A DNA stretch of 64,000 bases from contig CAJTEY010000020.1 of assembly GCA_910575775.1 (NCBI GenBank), forward strand, positions 1 through 64,000. Direction: 5' to 3'. Source of the stretch: Lachnospiraceae bacterium (lineage in GTDB: Bacteria > Bacillota > Clostridia > Lachnospirales > Lachnospiraceae). The notes below the pieces were generated by a model. The model searched no databases, was not told where the DNA came from, and was given only the letters and a program-made list of their open reading frames with translations. The first letter of the stretch is position 1. Each line of letters begins with the position of its first letter. Shown piece after piece: positions 8,419 through 16,296 of this stretch. Made by a program: the position numbers and the translations under genes.

Positions 8419-9169
8419 ATAATTTTCCCTCCCTCTTTTTCTCGATAATCAACCTTATTTCCCTCCCAAAAAATCCGGCAAAAGCAATAAACAGGATCAT
8501 CCACACACCCACCGCAGATGTCTCATAGACTTGCGGCATCTTAGTTGCCGATATGCCCCAGACCAAACAATAACCTGTCGTCGCCACCGCGCATACTGGC
8601 AGCCTCTCTTTCCTCCGCAGTCTGATCAGTCGCAGGATGGTCGTCATACAAACCAGATAAGGCACCAGACCGTACAAAATGATCTGCCCGGTTCCCTCCC
8701 CCGATTGCTGCCTATACATAGCCAGCCCTAAAACCACTGTAATTCCTATCAGATTCACCGCGCCCGCAAGAATCAGTTTGGCAAGTATGATCTCCGCGCC
8801 GGAAGCCCTTGTCACCGCCTCCATTTCACCCATTTTGTAAAACTGGCTGCGAAGCAGTGTCGGCATAACAGCCAGCGCAAACAGCGGTGTAAATGCCGGA
8901 ACATAATGCATTACATCCTCTATTATGCCAAGCTGTATGCAGATCAGAAATAATACCCCCGCCTGCAGACTGAAAGTCAAAAACCCCTCAAACCGAAAAA
9001 CATCTGACAAAAACTGCCAGAAGCCCGTTCTCTCTTCTTCCCTGCAATCCCCATACCGGCTCATCACTTCCCTACAACACGCAACAGTTTCCGCCTTTTT
9101 CTCAGCTCTAATTTCTTCACCCTGTCTAAAAGAATCCCTCAAATATCTTTCCAATTCCCTGCTATTCAT
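8402..9169 (-). CDS. Six-helix membrane protein between sigma factor and ABC ATPase
   Basis: A 255-residue protein. The first about 60 residues are soluble, charged and helical (ERYLRDSFRQGEEIRAEKKA). About six hydrophobic segments follow, and the C-terminus is basic. It sits immediately after an ECF sigma gene (8-base overlap) and overlaps the ATPase gene, so it belongs to the same transcript. By position it could be the anti-sigma factor, with the soluble N-terminal part binding sigma, or a second permease subunit. No zinc anti-sigma HxxxCxxC motif is present. ATG at 9169 has GGAGG ten bases upstream. I do not recognise the family. Confidence 0.75.
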   Translation of the reverse strand: MNSRELERYLRDSFRQGEEIRAEKKAETVACCREVMSRYGDCREEERTGFWQFLSDVFRFEGFLTFSLQAGVLFLICIQLGIIEDVMHYVPAFTPLFALAVMPTLLRSQFYKMGEMEAVTRASGAEIILAKLILAGAVNLIGITVVLGLAMYRQQSGEGTGQIILYGLVPYLVCMTTILRLIRLRRKERLPVCAVATTGYCLVWGISATKMPQVYETSAVGVWMILFIAFAGFFGREIRLIIEKKREGKLYGIIG

Positions 9170-9674
9170 CCCCAAGCTCCCTCCTCATAAGCCGCAGGCC
9201 GTTCCTGACCCGGCTCTGCGCCGTGCGCATACTGCACCCCATCACTTTCGCAATTTCCGCAAATCCGAGATTCTGTCCAAAACGGAGGATAACCGCCTCC
9301 CTCTGCTCCGCAGACAAAACGCCAAGCAAACGCCTGATATCCTCCCGATGCTCCACCTGCGCAATCCCGCTTCGTCCGTCTGCGATATCTCCCACAGTCT
9401 CCAACGAATAGAAGGACAGTTTTCTGCTCTCATCAATACACAGGCGGTTTGCGATGGTATACAGATAGGATTTGAATTTATTTCTGCCATGGTATTTGGG
9501 CAGACTCCGAAAGAGTTTCAAAAAGGTTTCCTGCGTCAGATCCTCCGCCCTTTCCGGTGCGGAACAATGCCAGCCGCAGTATCGCAAGATAGCGCCGTAA
9601 TAGCGGTCAATCAACTCTTTCGCCGCTGCTTCGTCGCCGCATTTGATTTTTTCTACCAGCTCATCGTCGCTCAC
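9162..9674 (-). CDS. ECF-type RNA polymerase sigma factor
   Basis: A 170-residue group IV sigma-70 protein. Region 2 covers about residues 10-85 (DRYYGAILRYCGWHC, AEDLTQETFLKLFRSLPKY, YTIANRLCIDE), and region 4 covers about 112-165 (LSAEQREAVILRF, FAEIAKVMGCSMRTAQSRV). The start codon is GTG at 9674 with GGAGG nine bases upstream. It is the first gene of a set with a membrane protein and an ABC exporter pair, which suggests that envelope stress or an antimicrobial triggers transcription of the exporter. No ECF-type AAC...CGTC promoter could be confirmed upstream. Confidence 0.93.
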   Translation of the reverse strand: MSDDELVEKIKCGDEAAAKELIDRYYGAILRYCGWHCSAPERAEDLTQETFLKLFRSLPKYHGRNKFKSYLYTIANRLCIDESRKLSFYSLETVGDIADGRSGIAQVEHREDIRRLLGVLSAEQREAVILRFGQNLGFAEIAKVMGCSMRTAQSRVRNGLRLMRRELGDE

Positions 9675-9807
9675 ACTGCCCCGCCTCCCCTCCTGTCAGA
9701 TTGATCTGTATCTCATTTTACGGAACTGTAATTCCTGCGATGCAGCCTGCCGAAATCCACATCTGTATATTATAACGGTACAAGTTTATAAAAGGATCAA
9801 AAATTCC

Positions 9808-9847
9808 AAAAAAAGAAAAGGCAAAGAATTTTCCTCTGCCTTTTCTC
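9808..9847 (-). terminator. Rho-independent terminator
   Basis: On the minus strand GAAAAGGCA pairs with TGCCTTTTC around a 13-nt loop, followed by a run of T residues. It ends the lipoprotein gene at 9870-10415 and insulates the sigma-factor operon downstream. Confidence 0.75.
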
Positions 9848-9869
9848 AAGCTTTGCCATCAAATTGTTT

Positions 9870-10415
9870 CTATTTCCAGTCAATCCATTCCACATCTTCC
9901 CCCTCGTAAGCCGCAATATCCGCCCCGTCCTCTTGCGTAAAACGTCTGGCTTCCACAGGCTGTCCATCTGGCGTATAACTATAAAATGTCTTTTCAAAGC
10001 CGTCATAATTCCGAACCTCCCAGACCATCCCATAATCGTACACGCCAAATGCGATATTTTTTGTATGTGTCTCAAATACATCGAAACAGACAAGTTCATT
10101 ATCACATATCCCCACAATATACATCAGTTCGCTTAGGTTGGAACTTATTTTGAAAATAAGCTCCGGCTTTTCATCGTTGTTCACATCCACATAAGCATAT
10201 TCCTTCCACGCATTTTCAAATTCGCTTTCATACCCTTCATCATCCATAACAGTCAGTTCCATGCCTTCCACGTATGGGTTTGCCACACCAATCTCATTCT
10301 TTAGAAAAGCTTCATACAGTGGATTTCCGGCATCTGACGCACTCTCTGTCTGACCGCACGCGGATAGCACAAGGATGACCACGCCTGCCGCCATTGCCAT
10401 TTGTTGTTTTTTCAT
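9870..10415 (-). CDS. Small lipoprotein with Asp-rich repeat
   Basis: A 181-residue predicted lipoprotein. The signal peptide covers residues 1-20 and ends in the lipobox LSAC. The mature part has the strand-loop motif YAYVDVNNDEKPELIFKI (about 72-89). This resembles the calcium-loop repeats of FG-GAP/VCBS-like domains, which are common in Clostridial lipoproteins of unknown role. A protein of similar style is encoded at 12441-13172. The gene is flanked by its own terminator and no operon partner is evident. The function is unknown. Confidence 0.8.
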   Translation of the reverse strand: MKKQQMAMAAGVVILVLSACGQTESASDAGNPLYEAFLKNEIGVANPYVEGMELTVMDDEGYESEFENAWKEYAYVDVNNDEKPELIFKISSNLSELMYIVGICDNELVCFDVFETHTKNIAFGVYDYGMVWEVRNYDGFEKTFYSYTPDGQPVEARRFTQEDGADIAAYEGEDVEWIDWK

Positions 10416-10585
10416 AAGTTATTTCTTCCCTTCTTCTAAAACCGCTCTTTCCTTCGCCTCGTTGGAAGGCGGATGGCAAATAAATCAGGTCACAGGAATA
10501 TCATAGCAAAAAAAACATCCGCAGACAATTATGTCCTCCAAACCTGCCCTTTTGTCCTTCAGATGCGATCGGAAATCTCAAGTAA

Positions 10586-10620
10586 CGGAAAAAGGAGCGT
10601 GAATTGTCACACGCTCCTCA
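10586..10620 (-). terminator. Rho-independent terminator
   Basis: On the minus strand GGAGCGTG pairs with CACGCTCC across an 8-nt loop, followed by TTTTT. It lies directly after the RNHCP gene stop at 10624. Confidence 0.8.
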
Positions 10621-10623
10621 ATT

Positions 10624-11049
10624 TCAGGATATACTGCCCGCACCGCCCATCAGCCTTGTCATCTCCTCAATCCGCTCAATCGGAAACGGTGATGAGGTAA
10701 GCGGTTTCATTGCAATAGACATCAGCTTCATGGGATTATCGTCCGCCGCTATCCGATTCGAACTCATCTGCCCGCACTGTCGGCACCGATGTATGATCGC
10801 CCACTCCCCGTTTTTCCTGACCCAGACCGCCACAGGCTCCATATAGCCGCCGCAGTCCGAGGCCCGGTCACCCGGCTCCACATCCACATGCAGGCTTGTC
10901 AGACAATTCGGACAGTGATTTCTGTGTCTGCTGCCCGCGCCGTCCGGCACCACCTGACGCCCGCATACCTTGCACACAAAACTTTCATTGCAGGCGTGAT
11001 TTTTGTAATATCCCTTTTCAAAAGTCTTTCTTTTATTTTCCCTATTCAA
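10624..11049 (-). CDS. RNHCP domain zinc-ribbon protein
   Basis: A 141-residue protein of the RNHCP family, named for the motif seen here as SRHRNHCPNCLTSLHVD (about 40-56). Further metal-binding pairs are CKVCG at about 26-30, the RNHCPNC pair, and CRQCGQ near 94. The family is annotated as a predicted zinc-binding domain of unknown function. The gene lies 12 bases after the Mor-like regulator gene and shares its transcript, ending at a strong terminator. Confidence 0.85.
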   Translation of the reverse strand: MNRENKRKTFEKGYYKNHACNESFVCKVCGRQVVPDGAGSRHRNHCPNCLTSLHVDVEPGDRASDCGGYMEPVAVWVRKNGEWAIIHRCRQCGQMSSNRIAADDNPMKLMSIAMKPLTSSPFPIERIEEMTRLMGGAGSIS

Positions 11050-11061
11050 TTGTATTCCCTC

Positions 11062-11361
11062 CTAATCGAATCCATATTGCTCCATAGGAGGTGTCACTTG
11101 CATTTCCCTAAGAATCCTCTGTATGCTCTTTTCTGTCAGATAATACTGATGCGCCAGTTCTTTCGTGGAAATGCCCTTCTGGTGCTGGTCAAAAATCTGT
11201 TCATTTCTGATCCGAAGTTTCTCATTCACACCCGTTGAAGACCCCCACCTTCTTCTGCATTCCTTTTTCTTAGGCACATAAATCGCCTCGCCGCTCACAT
11301 ACGTCTGCAGGATCTCAAGAATATTTTCCGGCAGAATCTCATCCGCCCGTTTATAGCTCAT
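11062..11361 (-). CDS. CD3324/Mor-like helix-turn-helix protein
   Basis: A 99-residue DNA-binding protein resembling the C-terminal part of Mor transcription activators and the CD3324 family of Clostridia. The core is IYVPKKKE, then RRRWGSSTG, then a C-terminal helix-turn-helix (GISTKELAHQYYLTEKSIQRIL, residues about 63-84). An AGGAGG site lies five bases before ATG 11361. Dyads lie 33-80 bases upstream, a natural place for self-regulation. It is co-transcribed with the RNHCP gene. The regulon is unknown. Confidence 0.85.
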   Translation of the reverse strand: MSYKRADEILPENILEILQTYVSGEAIYVPKKKECRRRWGSSTGVNEKLRIRNEQIFDQHQKGISTKELAHQYYLTEKSIQRILREMQVTPPMEQYGFD

Positions 11362-11393
11362 AGCTGCCTCCTAATCGTTTACTTTAGGAAACG

Positions 11394-11441
11394 CAATGGC
11401 TATCACAATTTAAATTTGAAATGTCATAGCCATTGCTATGA
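11394..11441. promoter_or_regulatory. Paired dyads upstream of the Mor-like gene
   Basis: Perfect 10-bp arms CAATGGCTAT (11394-11403) and ATAGCCATTG (11426-11435) are separated by 22 bases. The second arm is itself half of a 6-4-6 palindrome CATAGC-N4-GCTATG ending at 11441. Position relative to the start at 11361 fits an operator or a leader hairpin. The rest of the 11442-11580 spacer shows no gene. Confidence 0.45.
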
Positions 11442-11580
11442 TACCGCAGCCTCCTTCATCAAACACCTCACTCCTTCTCCTGCTTCTATACGGAATATGT
11501 CCGTCTTTTAAAACTTCATACAATCTTATTTTACATACTGACTTAAGAAAATACAACCTCATAAAAACTTCCAAAAATTT

Positions 11581-12444
11581 TTATTCCATTAGTTCTTTTG
11601 CCGCCTGATAAGCCTCCACGGTCGTGCCAATCCCCTCGCATGCTCTCTCCAAATCCACACGAAAACTCTCCATCACATGATTCACATTAGAAACTAAGGT
11701 ACGGGCAGTCTCCTTCTGTGCCTGCTCCATGCCTTTTTCCATACCTTTTCTAATTCCCCGCTCCTCAGCCCAGTTCAACCGCCGGTAATAATCATCACGC
11801 GCTTCCGACTGCATCCTCGCTTTTTCATCTGCAGTCAATTCCTTATAAGTAAATATACATTCCTTAATGGATTCATCCCTTTCCGCCAACATCCGCATCT
11901 CCTCCCATGTTTCCGCCTTGAATAGCTGCGCCCAATTATAGATCTCTGGTCTTATCTGTTCGTCCAATTCCTTTTTCAGTTGATTTAATTGTAGCACACG
12001 GATTGACATTTTATCACTATATTTATGTGCGGTATCTAAGTTATAAAAGTAATATTCCAAATACAGTTTTTCTGGAAAACCCTGCGGCGTAAAGTTAAGA
12101 ATTCCAATATGTATAGTTTCCTTCACATCCAAATACTTATCCCCTTTTTCCAACTGATCAAATGCTCTGCACAGATAAGCCAGAGACCTCTCTGACCAGT
12201 TTCCCTCGTCAACAACCTGCATCTCAATATCCAAAATACGGCTGTCATTCAATTCAAGCTTTAAGTCCAGCATCATCTTTTTCTCATCTATCATGCCTCC
12301 TATTTCGATGGGATTCTGTATTCTGACAACCACAATCTCCTCCATCCGCATATGCAGCAAAGCGCATAGCAATCCCTTTAGCGCCGTCTGATTTCTTTGC
12401 AGCACCGCTTTAAACATAAAATCATTCGTCAACGGATACCTCAA
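11581..12444 (-). CDS. Rpn-family recombination-promoting nuclease / PD-(D/E)XK transposase-like
   Basis: About 287 residues. The N-terminus YPLTNDFMFKAVL and the nuclease core (DLKLELNDSRILDIEMQV, with D...ExQ catalytic spacing, then RSLAYLCRAFDQLEKGDKY) define the Rpn/PD-(D/E)XK family. These are stand-alone nucleases stimulating RecA-independent recombination in Escherichia coli. The C-terminal third is a charged helical repeat (GIRKGMEKGMEQAQ). No ATG precedes the core: a TTG at 12444 overlaps the stop of the upstream gene (TTGA) and has CAGGA just before it; another TTG lies at 12465. No terminal repeats were found around it. Confidence 0.85.
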   Translation of the reverse strand: MRYPLTNDFMFKAVLQRNQTALKGLLCALLHMRMEEIVVVRIQNPIEIGGMIDEKKMMLDLKLELNDSRILDIEMQVVDEGNWSERSLAYLCRAFDQLEKGDKYLDVKETIHIGILNFTPQGFPEKLYLEYYFYNLDTAHKYSDKMSIRVLQLNQLKKELDEQIRPEIYNWAQLFKAETWEEMRMLAERDESIKECIFTYKELTADEKARMQSEARDDYYRRLNWAEERGIRKGMEKGMEQAQKETARTLVSNVNHVMESFRVDLERACEGIGTTVEAYQAAKELME

Positions 12445-13172
12445 TTTTCCTGCCGGGAGTTCCAATTCAGTTCAAAAACATTTTCTATGTTTTCTTCTGT
12501 CAACTCATACCATACAGCATCACTTTTTGCGTCTTGACGGCGCACGTCTTCATCAAATTCCGCCGCAGAATACGGTTCCCCGTCCGCCAGATACTGTATC
12601 TCCAGGTTGCGTTCAGAATTGTAATAAGATTCCACGCAATACCGTCCGTCTGTCAGGCAGGCATCTTCTGAAAAACGCAGTTTTGCAATTCCCCAATCTG
12701 CATACCCTCCCGAATAAATGAAAGTTCCGTCTGATTTCAACTGCATAAACTCTCTGTAACCCAGCGTATAACCGCATACCGTTCCTTCCTGATACCGCAG
12801 AATCTCAAACCCGTAATCCAGCGCATCATTCACTACGATCCAGAGTATGACTTCCTCTTCCCCATCGCCATCCAAATCCAAAACAGCAAATCTGTCCGCA
12901 GCTGCTGTCATACTGCCATCCTCTTCTTCATCGGCATCATCCAGAAACAGCTCTGTGAAATTTTTAACATTTACTCTCTTATTTTGACTCCATGTTTCAG
13001 CGCAGACAAAGTCCTCATCCCCTAAAAGCGCCGCCTGAAAGCTTTTTTCCAGCGTTTTTACGGTTTCTGTCTCATCCGCTATCTTTTCGCGCGGTCCCTG
13101 CGCCGATACTTCGGAACCAAGAAGAACCGTAAGAAAGCATATCCATATGACTGCTCTGCTCACTTTTGTCAT
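12441..13172 (-). CDS. Secreted protein with Asp-rich repeat
   Basis: A 243-residue protein with a Sec signal peptide (residues 1-24, MTKVSRAVIWIC to VSA). A mature domain carries VLDLDGDGEEEVILWI (about 100-115), a calcium-loop motif of FG-GAP/VCBS style. An acidic stretch DDADEEEDG precedes it. ATG 13172 begins the signal peptide and lies eight bases after the aldo-keto reductase stop, so it is probably read from the same transcript. It ends overlapping the Rpn gene. The function is unknown. Confidence 0.72.
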   Translation of the reverse strand: MTKVSRAVIWICFLTVLLGSEVSAQGPREKIADETETVKTLEKSFQAALLGDEDFVCAETWSQNKRVNVKNFTELFLDDADEEEDGSMTAAADRFAVLDLDGDGEEEVILWIVVNDALDYGFEILRYQEGTVCGYTLGYREFMQLKSDGTFIYSGGYADWGIAKLRFSEDACLTDGRYCVESYYNSERNLEIQYLADGEPYSAAEFDEDVRRQDAKSDAVWYELTEENIENVFELNWNSRQEN

Positions 13173-13180
13173 GCCGCTTT

Positions 13181-14206
13181 TTACACCGTCACCTTCCCCG
13201 CCAGCACGTTCTTGTAATCCTCCAGATTCTTCGCCAGAAGTGCGGGCGTATCCAGATTGTAGGGGCATCTGCCCTTACACTGTCCACAGTGCAGGCATGC
13301 CTCAATCTTTCCCATTTTCTCCTGCCATACCTCTCCCAGATAATCTGCTGATGGCGCACGGCGTATCATCAAGGACATTCTCGCGCACATACTGATCTCA
13401 ATTCCTGCCGGGCACGGCATACAGTAACCGCAGCCCCGGCAGAATTCGCCTAAAAGCTCCGCCCTGTCCTTGTCAATCAACGCCTTAATCTCCTCTGTCA
13501 TGGCCGGCGGATTGTCTATGTAAGAGAGAAATTCGTCAAGCTCAGCCTCCCTCTGCACACCCCAGATAGGCAGCACATTGTCATACTGCGCCAGATACGC
13601 GTATGCCGCCGCCGAGTTGGTAATCAGACCGCCGGAAAGCGCTTTCATGGCAATAAAGCCCATGTCCGCCGCCTTACACTTCTCCACCAGCTCAATATCC
13701 TTGTCCGTCGCCAGATAGCAGAACGGGAACTGCAATGTCTCATAGAGACCACTGTCAATGGCCTCGTGCGCTACGGCCAGGCGATGGTTCGTAATGCCGA
13801 TATGCCGGATCTTTCCCTGCTCTTTTGCCTGGAGCGCCGCATCATAAAGACCGCTCTCATCCCCCGGCTTCGGGCAGAATGCCGGGTTGTGGAACTGGTA
13901 AATATCAATGTAATCCGTTTTCAGATTGGTAAGGCTGGTCTCTAAGTCTTTCCAAAACCCCTCTGCATTCTGCGCCCCCGTTTTGGTGGCAATTATCACT
14001 TTCTCCCGCATCCCCTCAAAGGCAAGCCCGACTTTATGCTCGCTGTCCGAATACATTCTGGCCGTGTCAAAGAAGGTCATGCCGTTCTCATATGCCTTCC
14101 TCAAAAGCGTGACCGCCGCCTCATCCGAAATCCGCTGGATCGGCAGCGCACCGAACGCGTTCTTATTTGTCTCAATTCCTGTCTTACCAAGTTTAATTGT
14201 CTGCAT
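13181..14206 (-). CDS. Aldo/keto reductase with C-terminal ferredoxin-like domain
   Basis: A 341-residue two-domain oxidoreductase. The aldo-keto reductase barrel (about 1-245) has catalytic Asp and Tyr in FFDTARMYS, Lys in IIATKTG and His in DIYQFHNP. The C-terminal part carries two cysteine clusters, CRGCGYCMPCPAGI and CLHCGQCKGRCPYNL, matching [4Fe-4S] sites. Such fusions are common in anaerobes; the substrate is unknown. GGAGG lies five bases before ATG 14206. It follows the TerY-C-like gene by 41 bases on the same strand, so it may be read with the signalling cassette, though a link in function is not shown. Confidence 0.92.
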   Translation of the reverse strand: MQTIKLGKTGIETNKNAFGALPIQRISDEAAVTLLRKAYENGMTFFDTARMYSDSEHKVGLAFEGMREKVIIATKTGAQNAEGFWKDLETSLTNLKTDYIDIYQFHNPAFCPKPGDESGLYDAALQAKEQGKIRHIGITNHRLAVAHEAIDSGLYETLQFPFCYLATDKDIELVEKCKAADMGFIAMKALSGGLITNSAAAYAYLAQYDNVLPIWGVQREAELDEFLSYIDNPPAMTEEIKALIDKDRAELLGEFCRGCGYCMPCPAGIEISMCARMSLMIRRAPSADYLGEVWQEKMGKIEACLHCGQCKGRCPYNLDTPALLAKNLEDYKNVLAGKVTV

Positions 14207-14247
14207 CGCAACCTCCGTTATTTTTGAACGATTCTCTTCTTCCCATC

Positions 14248-14595
14248 CTACAAATCCCCGCCGGAGCCAAACCCCGAACCGTCATAACTGCCAAGCGTCC
14301 CGGACAGCCCGCACCAGTTACATGTAAAATGTGTATCGTTTCCGTTATGACAGTTCAGTTTCCCACAGTTACAGATCACGAAATCTTTCGTTCTGCAGTA
14401 CGGGCAGCCCGGATATCCGTTGTCTGGGAATATCTGTCCTACAATCTTAGTCTCATCGTAATGCTCCCTCTTTGCGGCCGCCTCTTTTACAGGAAAAGCC
14501 CATGTATATTTCCATCCGCCCTCCAGTTTCTCGAAACGGACGCCATATATGTTTTTTCCTTCTTTGCACTTACAAAGGGCAATTCGTGCTTCCAT
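14248..14595 (-). CDS. TerY-C-type zinc-binding protein
   Basis: A 115-residue protein. The C-terminal half has the pattern GCPYCRTKDFVICNCGKLNC then CNWCG, matching the TerY-C metal-binding domain found next to TerY vWA proteins. The tail is Gly/Ser/Asp rich. It closes a five-gene minus-strand cassette with kinase, LRR protein, vWA protein and PP2C phosphatase. The family has been proposed, from comparative genomics of tellurite-resistance-like systems, to work with the kinase-phosphatase-vWA triad. ATG at 14595 is preferred because the N-terminal extension of the longer frame lacks family features. Confidence 0.75.
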   Translation of the reverse strand: MEARIALCKCKEGKNIYGVRFEKLEGGWKYTWAFPVKEAAAKREHYDETKIVGQIFPDNGYPGCPYCRTKDFVICNCGKLNCHNGNDTHFTCNWCGLSGTLGSYDGSGFGSGGDL

Positions 14596-14670
14596 CCCTA
14601 TAGCCCCGCTCCTTTCCCAAATCCCAAAACATCCAGACTGCAATGCCTGAATCATTTCCTATCTCGTCAA

Positions 14671-15525
14671 TCAGGCGCCTTCCGAAGACCCGGACTGCAA
14701 GATCTGCTCCGCCTCATAGGCAAACAGAGCCGTGATATCGTCACCGCACCCCATCTCGCTTGTCTCCTGCAGCCATGCTTTCAACCTGCCGGACACAGCC
14801 TTCACGCCATGTTCCGCAAGAAGAGCGTAGTAATCCATACATGTTTTCTGAAACTCTTCCTCATTTTTATAGCTGTTGGACATTCCGTCGGAGGAGAGCA
14901 TGTACATGACGGGCAGCCGCTCATTTTCTTCCCGTTTCCGCGTCAGCGTGACCGCCTTCTTCCAGGACTCCGCCTTGCTGAGCGAATGCGTTTCCGTCCC
15001 GAGAATCTTATCCGCCTCGATTACGCTGTATACGCCGCTCTCTGACACCTTCACGATATCCCCGTCGCCAAGCTGAAAGGCAAAGAGAAACTCCTCTGTA
15101 ATGACCAGTCCAAGCAGCGTGCTCCCATACAATTTATAAACCGCTTCCCTGTCTTTGTTCTGGTTTTCATCGACAGGAATACTCCTCCTGCATCTGGTAT
15201 GTAATTTCAAGATCCTGCGCTTCCACTCGGCGTCTATCTCCCTCGCAATCTTGGTATCTCCCTCCCGCGTTAAAAAGGTAAAGAGCATTTCCTGCCGGCC
15301 TGCATAGGTATCCAGATAGTCGCCCATGATTCTGCAAAATACATTGACAGCCGTCAGGGATCCTGTCTTACTGTAAGGGCAGGCATCACTGCCATGTCCA
15401 TCCGCCACAGACAGAATCACTGCGCCAGAATCTTTTACCTCCTTTTTCAGACTGTCCTGGCACTCCCTGCCAATTCTTATATGGGATGCGCCCTGTACGG
15501 ACGCGCCGAATACGCTTCGTATCAT
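14671..15525 (-). CDS. PP2C-family Ser/Thr protein phosphatase
   Basis: A 284-residue metal-dependent phosphatase, presumably reversing the kinase encoded in the same cassette. PP2C motifs are intact: SVADGHGSDACPYS (first metal Asp), FQLGDGDIVKV, MLSSDGMSNSY and GCGDDITALF. The enzyme should therefore be active. ATG 15525 has a GAAAGGG site nine bases upstream; ATG 15543 and a TTG further out are alternatives. It follows the vWA gene by 39 bases or less. No membrane segment is present, so it acts in the cytosol. Confidence 0.9.
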   Translation of the reverse strand: MIRSVFGASVQGASHIRIGRECQDSLKKEVKDSGAVILSVADGHGSDACPYSKTGSLTAVNVFCRIMGDYLDTYAGRQEMLFTFLTREGDTKIAREIDAEWKRRILKLHTRCRRSIPVDENQNKDREAVYKLYGSTLLGLVITEEFLFAFQLGDGDIVKVSESGVYSVIEADKILGTETHSLSKAESWKKAVTLTRKREENERLPVMYMLSSDGMSNSYKNEEEFQKTCMDYYALLAEHGVKAVSGRLKAWLQETSEMGCGDDITALFAYEAEQILQSGSSEGA

Positions 15526-15564
15526 ATGCCGCACCCTTTCCATCAAGTACAAATTCTCACACCG

Positions 15565-16278
15565 CTACCAGACATCGCCATCCTGGATATCATCCAGATC
15601 GGGAATCCTGCCACCCATATCGACAATGACCGGGGCATCCCCGTCCTGCCCTGCGGTATCCGCCGCAATACTTGCCGGAGCCGATACAAGCGAAGCTGCA
15701 GTGGACGCCCACTTGATCATCTTCGTGAGGGCCGCCGCATTGTTCGCCTGCAGCACCAGTTCCTTGTTCCCTGTAAACTCCTCTAAAACGGCATCGTCCG
15801 CATCCTGGCCGATGGAAATGGCAATCTTAACCGCTTTCTTTCCCCAGGGCAGTTTTTTCAACTCCGTCAATGCCTTTTTATAATCATCTGTGGGCTGTCC
15901 ATCCGACAAAAGCACCAGTACGGGCGGAAGCGCCCTGTCTGACATCGGCGGAATTGTGAGCTGTGCCGCCAGAAGTTCAAATGCCTTTCCGAGATCAGTC
16001 ACGCCAACGGCCTCCAGATCATCCCACGCAAAGTCTTCCACATTGACGGGATTGCTCGTCACCCAGGAAGCCCCGGTGGAAAATTTCAAAGTACGGATCA
16101 TCAGCTGCGCATTCGGATTATTTTCCGCCGCAGATACCATCTCTGGTATGGTAGACTGGATGGCATGGTTCACCGTGCCGATTTTCTCTCCATACATGGA
16201 ACCGGAGCAGTCCACAATCCAAAAAAAATGAAGCGGTCTGCTCGCCAGCTCTCCTCCCGGTCTTTTCATCTCTCCCAT
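15565..16278 (-). CDS. TerY-like von Willebrand factor A protein
   Basis: A 237-residue vWA-domain protein without signal peptide. The MIDAS motif is DCSGSMYG near residue 22, with the matching VTDLGKAFE Thr/Asp and VLLSDGQPTDDY later. It is close in style to TerY of tellurium-resistance islands, whose members sit with PP2C and kinase genes as here. GGAGG lies seven bases before ATG 16278. It probably binds partners of the cassette in a metal-dependent way. No other ter genes (terB, C, D, E) lie in the window. Confidence 0.88.
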   Translation of the reverse strand: MGEMKRPGGELASRPLHFFWIVDCSGSMYGEKIGTVNHAIQSTIPEMVSAAENNPNAQLMIRTLKFSTGASWVTSNPVNVEDFAWDDLEAVGVTDLGKAFELLAAQLTIPPMSDRALPPVLVLLSDGQPTDDYKKALTELKKLPWGKKAVKIAISIGQDADDAVLEEFTGNKELVLQANNAAALTKMIKWASTAASLVSAPASIAADTAGQDGDAPVIVDMGGRIPDLDDIQDGDVW

Positions 16279-16296
16279 GATCATTCCTCCTTCACG

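Noticed and set aside
11581-12444. Intact insertion sequence around the Rpn-family gene
   Set aside because: No terminal inverted repeats or target duplications were found, and Rpn proteins are often stand-alone nucleases.
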